Both the position numbers and the translations under genes were made by a program. 51,646 bases of DNA from NCBI GenBank assembly GCA_035247945.1, contig DATFHX010000024.1, positions 1 to 51,646 on the forward strand, read 5' to 3'. The stretch comes from DATFHX01 sp035247945. Lineage in GTDB: Bacteria; Patescibacteriota; Saccharimonadia; Saccharimonadales; Saccharimonadaceae. The notes under the pieces are model-generated. The model saw only the letters and a program-made list of their open reading frames with translations, was not told where the DNA came from and searched no databases. Numbering within the stretch: the stretch's first letter is position 1; the number at the start of each line of letters is the position of its first letter. Shown piece after piece: positions 1-6,599 of the stretch.

Positions 1-1
1 C

Positions 2-100
2 ATCGTCGGTCTCGTCGTTGCGATGCTTGCCTACGCGATCGTTAACTTCGTACTTGAAAGCTTCCTTCCTGGCGGAAGTGGTACCGGTACAAACCTTTAA
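2..100 (+). CDS. VirB2/TrbC-like pilin, C-terminal fragment (5' end outside window)
   Basis: Only the last 32 residues are in the window. They read IVGLVVAMLAYAIVNFVLES and then a Gly/Thr-rich tail. The hydrophobic stretch is nearly identical to the last membrane helix of the pilin-like proteins at 4093-6458, so this is another member of the same array. Its TAA stop (98-100) overlaps the stop of the convergent P-type ATPase gene (97-99) by two bases. The family forms the pilus subunit of type IV secretion systems; function here is inferred from similarity. Confidence 0.75.
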   Translation: MVGLVVAMLAYAIVNFVLESFLPGGSGTGTNL

Positions 101-2862
101 ATCGTCTCGACTACTGGCTTTTTCATCCCTTTTACAATGAGTCGCTGCACTTCGCGTACCGCGAGGAAAATTGCCGCAGCTGCAAGTATATAGAGCCAAT
201 CAATCCATCCTAGAGGGCCGCTCTTAAAGAAGTAACTCACCGCCGGAACATAGGCAATCGAGAGGACGATAGTCATCGAAAGCGCCATCGCACTCCAGAA
301 GTATTTATTTGAAAACTGGTAACGATCGAAAAAGCCGTTAATCGAACGACGCTGAATAATACTCACAAACTGACAGATCACAACCGTCGTATACGTCATA
401 GTCGTGGCCGAATAAATTAATGCTTCTGTCGCCTGCGACGGGTCGACCCCGTGCCGACTATAAAAGAGCAGGTAATTGGCAATCGCAAGCCCACCCATGA
501 CAACACCACACCATAGAAGATCCATAATGCTCTTGAAATTAAGGATATGCTCTTTTGTGCTGCGGGGAGCCTGGCGCATCAGCTCGCCTTGTTCTTTATC
601 CCAGCCAAGTGCAGCAATAGGGAAGAACTCTGCAAGCAGATCAATCGCAAGGATCTGCAATACGTTAATTGCAAGAGGTGCACTTATTACCGCTGCTAAT
701 ATAAGGCTCGACATATTTACAAAGAGCTCAGCCATATTCGATGTAAATGCACTCAGTACTCCTTTTCGAATATTGGCAAAGATAGTGCGTCCTTCTCGAA
801 TAGCAGATACGAGGGTGCTGAAGCTATCATCAAGCAGGACGACTTCGCTCGCTTGTTTGGCAACATCCGTCCCCGTTACGCCCATAGCAACGCCAATGTC
901 CGCTCGCTTGAGGGCTGGTGCATCATTAATACCGTCTCCGGTTACTGCAATCACATGACCAGCTTTTCGCACGAGTTCTACAATACGCATTTTATCTTCT
1001 GGACTCACACGACTAAAGATCGTGCCGCCCATAACTGTCTGTTGAAGTACTGCAGCATCCGACATACCTGCGAGCTGCTCGCCGCTAATTACGGTGAGTT
1101 CTTTTCCCTCTGGAGCAAGCCCAGCCTGGCGAGCAATCGCGAGTGCAGTCGGCGCAAAATCTCCCGTCACAATATTAACCTTGATATGAGCACGGTGCGC
1201 TGCCTGCATTGCTTCTGGAACAGCCTCACGAAGCGGGTCGATCATACTCACCATCCCAACTAAGGTAAGCCCTGACTCAATAGCATCGACATCACCGTTC
1301 ATAGCCACATCTTCCGGAAGTGCTCGTGTCGCAAATGCAATATTACGAAGTGCTTCGTTCGCCCGTGCAGTATGTGCTTCTAAAAACGCCTTCCGGTCCT
1401 CATCGGTAATTGGTCGCACAACGCGGCCATCTTGAATATGCGTCGCTCGTTCAAGGACCGCTTCAGGTGCACCCTTAATAAAGGCGCTCACTCGGTCGGT
1501 CGCAAGCTGCCGCAAAGATGTCATCCGCTTACGACTCGAATCAAAGGGAAGTTCTCGTATCTCATGCACTTTACCATCAAGCCCTTCGAGTGGCAGTCCC
1601 GCTTTTACCGCAACAGTCACGAGCGCACCCTCTGTAGGGTCACCGAGGCAGTACCATTTCGCACTTGTCGCATCCGGTGCAACCACTTTGGCATTACTCG
1701 CAAGCAGCCCTACCTTAAAGAATTCCCGAACATCTTCAGGCGTGAGTGGTGATTCACTGTCGGCAGCAATATTTCCCGCTGGCTCATACCCCGTTCCAGC
1801 AACCGAATAGGGGATGCCACCAATCAGCGCACTTACAACCGTCATTTCATTCTTCGTAAGCGTTCCCGTTTTGTCCGTACAAATAATTTGCGTCGATCCA
1901 AGTGTCTCGACGGCAGAAAGCTTCTTCACAAGCGCCCGAGCACGAGAAAGCTTTCCCGCAGCCTGCGCAAGCGATGTATTCACTTCCGCAGGGAGTCCCT
2001 GCGGAACGAGCGAACTCGCAAATCCTACCGCAAACAAAAGTGCATCTTTAAAGGGGAGGTGAATCTGCTCAGCAACGAAAAGTAGAATAATAGACAAGAA
2101 AGCGACACCGTAGGTAACATACGTCGCGATATGACGAAGCTCTCGCTGCAACGGGCTCTCGCCGCGAGGCGCACTCTGGCTGAGATTTGCAATCCTACCG
2201 AGCTCTGTGTTCATCCCCGTTGCTACGACCACCCCATACGCCTCGCCAATAGCTACGGTCGTCCCCATATAGGCAAGATTGTGGCGGTTCGCAACAGGAA
2301 CCGTGCCATCGATTTCCTGAATAAACTTATAGGTTGGGTCACTTTCGCCCGTCAATGCAAAATCATTGGTCGAAAAGGCGGTAAGCTCAATAAGACGCGC
2401 ATCCGCAGGAATACTATCTCCTTCGGTCATACGGATCACATCTCCAACCACCAAGTCTCTCGATTCGATCTCCGTTAGCGCTCCATCTCTATATACTTCA
2501 GCCAGCGGCTGCACCAACTTCTCAAGTGCCTGCATCGTTTTCTCCGCACGGTACTCCTGGAAAAATCCAATCGCTGTATTAAAGAGTACTAATGCGCCGA
2601 GTACGATTGCTGTTCGCAGATCTCCAAGGTATGCCGCCGTTGCACCGCTCGCGAGAAGTAGGAGGATCATCCAATCCTGATACTGCCTGAGGTACTTACG
2701 AACCCACGATTCACCTTTCAGTACCGTAAGCGTATTCGTTCCATTCTGCGAAAGGCGCGCGTTCGCCTCAGCACTCGTGAGCCCTGTAGGAGTGGAATGA
2801 GCCTGTTCAAGCACCGCATCGGGTGATAGTTGATATACAGGCTTAGAAGAGGGTGTCGACAT
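97..2862 (-). CDS. P-type (P2-like) cation-transporting ATPase
   Basis: A 921-aa ATP-driven cation pump of the inner membrane. Seen in order: an N-terminal cation-ATPase domain, the actuator loop with LTGES, the phosphorylation motif DKTGT (Asp about 330), KGAPE in the nucleotide-binding domain, the hinge TGDGINDAP, and about ten membrane segments with four in the C-terminal third. The M4 ion-site motif reads VPQGLP instead of the usual PEGLP, so the ion-binding Glu of Ca2+ pumps is Gln here. M5 keeps a Glu in SNMAEL and M6 has AIDLLAE. Substrate (Ca2+, Na+ or other) cannot be told. The open frame continues upstream through the tRNA-Ser gene, so the ATG at 2862 was chosen: it lies 6 nt after a TATACT box. 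The gene is monocistronic and converges on the pilin fragment. Confidence 0.92.
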   Translation of the reverse strand: MSTPSSKPVYQLSPDAVLEQAHSTPTGLTSAEANARLSQNGTNTLTVLKGESWVRKYLRQYQDWMILLLLASGATAAYLGDLRTAIVLGALVLFNTAIGFFQEYRAEKTMQALEKLVQPLAEVYRDGALTEIESRDLVVGDVIRMTEGDSIPADARLIELTAFSTNDFALTGESDPTYKFIQEIDGTVPVANRHNLAYMGTTVAIGEAYGVVVATGMNTELGRIANLSQSAPRGESPLQRELRHIATYVTYGVAFLSIILLFVAEQIHLPFKDALLFAVGFASSLVPQGLPAEVNTSLAQAAGKLSRARALVKKLSAVETLGSTQIICTDKTGTLTKNEMTVVSALIGGIPYSVAGTGYEPAGNIAADSESPLTPEDVREFFKVGLLASNAKVVAPDATSAKWYCLGDPTEGALVTVAVKAGLPLEGLDGKVHEIRELPFDSSRKRMTSLRQLATDRVSAFIKGAPEAVLERATHIQDGRVVRPITDEDRKAFLEAHTARANEALRNIAFATRALPEDVAMNGDVDAIESGLTLVGMVSMIDPLREAVPEAMQAAHRAHIKVNIVTGDFAPTALAIARQAGLAPEGKELTVISGEQLAGMSDAAVLQQTVMGGTIFSRVSPEDKMRIVELVRKAGHVIAVTGDGINDAPALKRADIGVAMGVTGTDVAKQASEVVLLDDSFSTLVSAIREGRTIFANIRKGVLSAFTSNMAELFVNMSSLILAAVISAPLAINVLQILAIDLLAEFFPIAALGWDKEQGELMRQAPRSTKEHILNFKSIMDLLWCGVVMGGLAIANYLLFYSRHGVDPSQATEALIYSATTMTYTTVVICQFVSIIQRRSINGFFDRYQFSNKYFWSAMALSMTIVLSIAYVPAVSYFFKSGPLGWIDWLYILAAAAIFLAVREVQRLIVKGMKKPVVETI

Positions 2863-2868
2863 ATAGTA

Positions 2869-2899
2869 AGTATACCTGAACACCATAAGCAGAAGGCAA
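2869..2899 (-). promoter_or_regulatory. Promoter of the P-type ATPase gene, leaderless type
   Basis: On the minus strand TATACT (2869-2874) ends 6 nt before the ATG, so transcription should start at or beside the A of the start codon. A TTGCCT (2894-2899) lies 19 nt upstream as a loose -35. No Shine-Dalgarno sequence is present. Confidence 0.6.
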
Positions 2900-2911
2900 C
2901 CCTGAAGCACT

Positions 2912-2957
2912 CGCCAAGAAAAAAGATTCACTTCGTAGTGAATCTTTTTTCTTGGCG
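2912..2957 (-). terminator. Long perfect hairpin abutting tRNA-Ser
   Basis: A 21-bp perfect inverted repeat (2912-2932 with 2937-2957) around the loop TCGT. Runs of A and T inside the stem make it look like a terminator on either strand. The upstream arm includes the CCA end and discriminator base of the tRNA, so the hairpin and the mature tRNA compete for the same bases. The simplest role is termination of the tRNA-Ser transcript. Confidence 0.75.
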
Positions 2958-3042
2958 GAGAGAGAGGGATTCGAACCCTCGGTACCGTTGCCGGCACGAC
3001 AGTTTTCAAGACTGTTCCCTTCAACCACTCGGGCACCTCTCC
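2953..3042 (-). tRNA. tRNA-Ser (anticodon UGA), CCA encoded
   Basis: Folding by eye gives a 7-bp acceptor stem (GGAGAGG with TCTCTCC), an anticodon arm ACAGT-CTTGAAA-ACTGT with anticodon TGA at 3006-3008, a long class II variable arm, and a T arm GAGGG-TTCGAAT-CCCTC. The discriminator is G at 2956, as in serine tRNAs, and CCA is encoded at 2953-2955. An extended -10 (TGG then TATAGT, 3054-3059) lies 11 nt before the 5' end. It reads UCA and probably other UCN codons. Confidence 0.95.
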
Positions 3043-3423
3043 GTGCTTCCGCTACTATACCAGATCGAGGTCGTTTAGTCGAGAGGGAAGGAGGCTCATT
3101 CCTGAAACTCTATAAACGTTAAATTGTACCATAAGCATATTTGACAATCCATCAAACCTATAGGGAAAGCCAGTGAACATACTATGTCGCTAGACGCTGT
3201 ACGAACATATTTGTTATACGATGATTTAATTACAACAAACACAAAAAATAGTCGCAATTTTACCGCAAGAATGACAGAGGTGAAGGGAATTAAGCAAAAA
3301 CGCTATAAAATTCGTTGTATTTTCCGCGTTTCAACTCATCGATTTGTTGCTTCTATCGGTCATCTTGGTTATAATTAAGGGGACTATTTGTCAATAGAGC
3401 CTAGAGAAAAGTGGAGGATATCA
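3043..3423. other. Intergenic region between tRNA-Ser and hsp20
   Basis: The stretch holds the tRNA promoter at its left end and the hsp20 promoter at its right end. In between is AT-rich sequence with one open frame (3184-3378, 64 codons) that lacks a ribosome binding site, has no recognisable domain, and ends inside the hsp20 -10 box. I see no gene I can support. A HrcA/CIRCE-type repeat was looked for and not seen. Confidence 0.5.
3347..3375 (+). promoter_or_regulatory. Promoter of hsp20
   Basis: TTGCTT (3347-3352), a 17-nt spacer and a consensus TATAAT (3370-3375). The start codon is 48 nt further on, preceded by GGAGG, so this transcript has a normal leader. Confidence 0.75.
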
Positions 3424-3894
3424 ATGGCACGAAAACAGAACGACGATCTTTTGATCGAAGACGAGCTGGCTGCCGCGTTTCTAAATGACGACGAGCTGAC
3501 CCAGCAACCGACCAGCGCTACTGCCCCTGTGACCGACGACAGTGCCGTCGAAGACTATGAGGATGAATTCCCTGGACAGTTAGCAGTAGACGTCTACGAA
3601 ACAGACGAAAAGCTCATCATTAAAGCACGTACTGCAGGTGTAAACAAAGAGGATCTCGATGTAAGCATCAGTGATGGCATTCTTACCATCAGCGGTACGC
3701 TCTCAAGTGGAGATGACAGCGACGCAACACACTGGCACATTCAAGAATGTTACTGGGGTGAATTCAGCCGCACACTAGCACTCCCTGTTGCTGTAAAGGA
3801 AGATGAAGTAAACGCAGTCCTAAAGGATGGTGTTCTTACAATCAGTTTCAACAAGGTAAAGCAGGAACAGGCAAAGAAAATTACTATCCAGTAA
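3424..3894 (+). CDS. Small heat-shock protein, Hsp20/alpha-crystallin family
   Basis: A 156-aa cytosolic ATP-independent holdase that binds unfolding proteins. The first 40 residues are acidic and low in complexity. The alpha-crystallin domain covers about residues 45-150, including AVDVYETDEKLIIKA, the VSISDGILTISG strand pair, and the conserved end GVLTISFNK. The start was placed at the ATG with GGAGG (3413-3417) 6 nt upstream rather than at an earlier in-frame start at 3388. It is a single-gene unit between its own promoter and a strong terminator. Oligomer-forming I-x-I at the C terminus is present as ITIQ, a weak version. Confidence 0.93.
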   Translation: MARKQNDDLLIEDELAAAFLNDDELTQQPTSATAPVTDDSAVEDYEDEFPGQLAVDVYETDEKLIIKARTAGVNKEDLDVSISDGILTISGTLSSGDDSDATHWHIQECYWGEFSRTLALPVAVKEDEVNAVLKDGVLTISFNKVKQEQAKKITIQ

Positions 3895-3908
3895 TACTCA
3901 ATGCAAAC

Positions 3909-3944
3909 CATAAAAACAACCCGAGCGAGCGGGTTGTTTTTATG
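3909..3944 (+). terminator. Terminator of hsp20
   Basis: A 15-bp perfect stem (3909-3923 with 3930-3944) with a GC-rich top (ACCCG/CGGGT) and a T-rich 3' arm, 12 nt after the stop. Confidence 0.85.
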
Positions 3945-4043
3945 TTAGGAGAGTCTATTCACTCTACGCGCACAAACGCACATTATTTATAGTGCATAAG
4001 CCCCTTCCTAGTTGGAGCAGAGAAGACGGTTTGACGTAAACAA

Positions 4044-4073
4044 GAAAACCACCCGGTATTTTGGGTGGTTTTC
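4044..4073 (-). terminator. Terminator of the pilin gene cluster
   Basis: An 11-bp stem (4044-4054 with 4063-4073), GAAAACCACCC and its complement, 19 nt beyond the last pilin stop on the minus strand. On that strand the stem ends in GGTTTTC. Confidence 0.8.
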
Positions 4074-4092
4074 AATTCGCGAGTAGAGAAGA

Positions 4093-4500
4093 CTACTTAA
4101 CGAAGCTTGTAATAACGAAGTTAACGATAGCGTAGGCAAGAATCGCTACGATAATACCGATAACTGCGTAGAGAATCGTGTTCTTAGCACTCGTTACAGC
4201 ACCACTGTCACCACCAGATACCACGTAGCGGATACCACCGATGATAAGCATGATCACAGATACAGCACCAATAATGAAGAGGAGCACGTTGGTAATAGTC
4301 TGGAAGAGGCCACCGTTACCAAAAAGGTTTTCCTGCTGGTCCTGCCCCTTAGCAGATGAAGCACCACCAGCGAGACCGCCTTCGGCACCCTGTGCGTAGC
4401 TATCAACTGGTTGTAGTACGGTCGTTACAGCACCAACGCCAAGAGCGAGTACTGGAACGATCAACAAGCTCTGTAGACTTTTCTTGATGATATTTTTCAT
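4093..4500 (-). CDS. VirB2/TrbC-like pilin protein 1
   Basis: A 135-aa secreted or membrane pilin-like protein. It has a signal peptide (residues 1-36, ending SYA), a Gly/Gln-rich linker, and two hydrophobic helices joined by a short loop: about 68-90 (IGAVSVIMLIIGGIRYVVSG) and 107-130 (AVIGIIVAILAYAIVNFVIT). The loop reads GGDSGAVTSAKNTILYA, shared with its neighbours. This is the layout of VirB2/TrbC pilins, subunits of the T4SS pilus. It is the last gene of the array but has its own promoter, TTAACA-17-TATAAC (4537-4565), and a ribosome site AAAGGA. Confidence 0.8.
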   Translation of the reverse strand: MKNIIKKSLQSLLIVPVLALGVGAVTTVLQPVDSYAQGAEGGLAGGASSAKGQDQQENLFGNGGLFQTITNVLLFIIGAVSVIMLIIGGIRYVVSGGDSGAVTSAKNTILYAVIGIIVAILAYAIVNFVITSFVK

Positions 4501-4536
4501 TTATTATTATTCCTTTCTTAGGATTGTTCTATTTAT

Positions 4537-4565
4537 GTTATAGCAGATACAACGGGTTTTGTTAA
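4537..4565 (-). promoter_or_regulatory. Promoter of pilin gene 1
   Basis: On the minus strand TTAACA (plus 4560-4565), 17-nt spacer, TATAAC (plus 4537-4542) with TGC just before it, an extended -10. It would let this pilin be made in amounts different from the five upstream. Confidence 0.65.
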
Positions 4566-4572
4566 GTCTCTA

Positions 4573-4938
4573 TTACTTAAACGAGGTCAGGACGAAGTTC
4601 ACAATTGCGTAGGCAAGAATCGCTACGATAAGACCAACAACCGCATAGAGAATCGTATTCTTCGCACCAGATACCGCACCGCTATCACCATTTGAGGTAG
4701 CGTAGCGGATACCACCGATCACGATCATGATCACTGCAATCGCACCGAGTACATAGAGCATGATGTTCACAATGTCTTGAAAACGAGATCCAAGAGAGCC
4801 CCCTGAATTATTACCGCCAGCTGAATTAACACCACTCTGAATCTCATCCACAGGTGCAGCGTGTGAAACTTCTGGAAGAACAAACATACCTCCAACTACA
4901 ATTGCGAGAGCGATAAAAACTGATACGACTTTTTTCAT
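4573..4938 (-). CDS. VirB2/TrbC-like pilin protein 2
   Basis: A 121-aa paralogue of pilin 1. Signal peptide ending SHAA (about residue 29), a Gly/Ser/Asn-rich linker, then two hydrophobic helices about residues 55-78 and 94-118 around GDSGAVSGAKNTILYA. An earlier in-frame start at 4971 would run into the upstream gene; the ATG at 4938 has AAGGAG 6 nt before it and was chosen. It lies 10 nt after pilin 3 in the same operon. It is the closest relative of pilin 1 and of the fragment at 2-100. Confidence 0.8.
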   Translation of the reverse strand: MKKVVSVFIALAIVVGGMFVLPEVSHAAPVDEIQSGVNSAGGNNSGGSLGSRFQDIVNIMLYVLGAIAVIMIVIGGIRYATSNGDSGAVSGAKNTILYAVVGLIVAILAYAIVNFVLTSFK

Positions 4939-4948
4939 AGTATTCTCC

Positions 4949-5308
4949 TTATTTAAACCAGTTAAGCACAAAATTAATAATCGTGAAGGCCATAATCGCT
5001 ACAACAAGCCCCACGATCGCATACAGAATCGTGTTCTTGGCCGATTTCACTTGCGCTGCGTCACCCGCAGAGGTGGCATAGCGAATACCGCCGATCACAA
5101 TCATGAGTACAGCAACCATACCAAGTACAAAGAGTGAGGCGTTAATTGCCGTCTTCACCATGCTCGGGGCGTCATTTGTGCCATTACAGACAGCCGAGCT
5201 CTGCTCCTGGCACTCATTAAATACCTCAACAGCGTGTGTTGAAGGGGCAGGAAGTAGTACCCCAAGTCCAAGAACCGCAACGAATACTGCAACAATAGAT
5301 CGTTTCAT
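4949..5308 (-). CDS. VirB2/TrbC-like pilin protein 3
   Basis: A 119-aa pilin-like protein. Signal peptide to about residue 26 (STHA), then a short segment with two cysteines (ECQEQSSAVC) that could form an exported disulfide, then the paired hydrophobic helices (MVAVLMIVIGGIRYATSAGD and IVGLVVAIMAFTIINFVLNW). It follows pilin 4 after 3 nt and precedes pilin 2 by 10 nt, so it is translated from one operon mRNA. Assigned by helix layout and the shared IGGIRYAT and AKNTILYA blocks. Confidence 0.78.
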   Translation of the reverse strand: MKRSIVAVFVAVLGLGVLLPAPSTHAVEVFNECQEQSSAVCNGTNDAPSMVKTAINASLFVLGMVAVLMIVIGGIRYATSAGDAAQVKSAKNTILYAIVGLVVAIMAFTIINFVLNWFK

Positions 5309-5311
5309 CTT

Positions 5312-5617
5312 CTAAAACCTCCCGATTACGAAGTTCGTAATCACAAAGGCAAGCAGGATAATCACAAGCCCAACTACAGAGGCAAGAATAGCGTTCTTCG
5401 CTTGTCCTACCTGCGAAGCATTGCCATTAGCAGTCACATACATATATCCACCGACAATGATGATAATAACGCTAACAATACCCGCCCAGAAGTAGACCGT
5501 ATTGAGAATACTTGTGAGCGCCGTATTTGCATTCGTCACCTGACCCTGAAGTCCTATGTCACCAGGGTTAATTTTTTCTGTTGCCGCAAAAAGTGCAAGA
5601 TTGATTTTATCGATCAT
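5312..5617 (-). CDS. VirB2/TrbC-like pilin protein 4 (no signal peptide)
   Basis: At 101 aa this is the shortest of the array and the only one without a cleavable-looking signal peptide: the first 40 residues are polar. The two hydrophobic helices remain (IVSVIIIIVGGYMYVTANGN and VVGLVIILLAFVITNFVIG). Its ATG overlaps the stop of pilin 5 by 4 nt, so it is probably translationally coupled. It may be a membrane base component rather than a secreted subunit. Confidence 0.75.
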   Translation of the reverse strand: MIDKINLALFAATEKINPGDIGLQGQVTNANTALTSILNTVYFWAGIVSVIIIIVGGYMYVTANGNASQVGQAKNAILASVVGLVIILLAFVITNFVIGRF

Positions 5618-6039
5618 AGTGCGTTTACCACCACATTTACAATTGCTACCGAGAAGATTGAAATGACAAGTCCGATAATAGCATTCGTAATCGTCCGCTT
5701 CGCCTTGGCCATTCCATCTGAAGAACCGCTACTTGTCATATATTTAAATCCACCGACAATGATGAAACCAACCGAGATATAGCCAACCAGCTGGAGCATG
5801 AGCTCAACAATATTAAGCACAATCTTCCAGATAAACCGGGAAGGGCCTTTGACGGAAGGGCTCTCAATATCACAGTTCGCCGTCGTTAATCCACGAAACC
5901 ATGCAGGAAAGGTGAGGAGGCGATCATTACACGCCGCATTCGCCGTTGGTGCTGTTGCCATCGTAAGTGTCGCACCGCCGCTTGCCATAACAAAGACAAT
6001 TGCCATCATCCAGTTCAAAATCTTTTGTCGTATAGTCAT
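5614..6039 (-). CDS. VirB2/TrbC-like pilin protein 5
   Basis: A 141-aa member with a signal peptide ending TANAA (about residue 35), a 30-residue extracellular segment with two cysteines (CNDRLLTFP... and NCDIES), and two hydrophobic helices around SSGSSDGMAKAKRTI. The loop is more divergent than in pilins 1-3. Its 3' end overlaps pilin 4 by ATGA, and it follows pilin 6 by 14 nt in the same operon. Confidence 0.75.
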   Translation of the reverse strand: MTIRQKILNWMMAIVFVMASGGATLTMATAPTANAACNDRLLTFPAWFRGLTTANCDIESPSVKGPSRFIWKIVLNIVELMLQLVGYISVGFIIVGGFKYMTSSGSSDGMAKAKRTITNAIIGLVISIFSVAIVNVVVNAL

Positions 6040-6053
6040 ATGAGTTATTCTTC

Positions 6054-6458
6054 CTATGTAAAAATTCCACCAGGGATTAAGAAGTTGAGGATTAGGTACA
6101 TAAGAGCATACGCAAGTAGTCCAACAACCGTATTGGTAATAATACCGCGCGCCTTCTTGGTCTGATCTTGCTTGTCTCCAGCGCTCGAGTAGAGAATTGC
6201 TCCATACACAATACCGCCAACTGCTGCAATACCAACCCCAGCAGTAAGAATATTAAGAACTAGTATTAAGATTGCCCAAATTGCACTGTTTTTTCCTCCA
6301 CCGTCAGTGGAAGCACCCTTACAGATATCTCCGCCGATGATTGAAGTTTCGACATCACCGCACTTAGCTGCAAATGTTGGTTGCGTAATCGCGAACGTAA
6401 CCCCGAGCATCATCAAGAAGGCGATAGTGATACTGGTTATTTTTTGTTTTATATTCAT
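6054..6458 (-). CDS. VirB2/TrbC-like pilin protein 6 (first gene of the operon)
   Basis: A 134-aa member: signal peptide to about residue 31 (PTFA), two cysteines in the exported part (KCGDVE, DICKG), then two hydrophobic helices around YSSAGDKQDQTKKARGII. The frame can be extended to a GTG at 6485, but that codon lies in the promoter spacer, so the ATG at 6458 was chosen. The ATG follows the -10 box by 9 nt with no clear ribosome site, so the mRNA is probably leaderless. Genes 6 to 2 form one operon. Confidence 0.75.
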   Translation of the reverse strand: MNIKQKITSITIAFLMMLGVTFAITQPTFAAKCGDVETSIIGGDICKGASTDGGGKNSAIWAILILVLNILTAGVGIAAVGGIVYGAILYSSAGDKQDQTKKARGIITNTVVGLLAYALMYLILNFLIPGGIFT

Positions 6459-6467
6459 CCTGCTAAT

Positions 6468-6496
6468 AAAATACGATAAATTCACCCTTCACGCAA
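6468..6496 (-). promoter_or_regulatory. Promoter of the pilin operon
   Basis: On the minus strand TTGCGT (plus 6491-6496), 17-nt spacer, TATTTT (plus 6468-6473), then 9 nt to the ATG. It is divergent from the promoter of the VirB6-like gene, so pilins and channel are driven from one 141-bp intergenic region. Confidence 0.55.
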
Positions 6497-6562
6497 GTAT
6501 TTCAAATATACGCATTTATGTGTAATATAGAGGCAATATAAACGAAACATATAATATGTATA

Positions 6563-6591
6563 TTGACTTTTTACCTCAAAAATGGTACAGT
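6563..6591 (+). promoter_or_regulatory. Promoter of VirB6-like gene 1, leaderless type
   Basis: TTGACT (6563-6568), 17-nt spacer, TACAGT (6586-6591), then 8 nt to the ATG at 6600. The first in-frame ATG (6582) lies upstream of the -10 box and would not be transcribed. Confidence 0.65.
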
Positions 6592-6599
6592 TAAATCAT

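Noticed and set aside
3184..3378. 64-codon open frame before hsp20
   Set aside because: No ribosome site, no recognisable motif, and it ends inside the hsp20 -10 box.
6582..6599. Upstream ATG for VirB6-like gene 1
   Set aside because: It lies before the -10 box of a good promoter, so it would not be in the mRNA; the ATG at 6600 is used.
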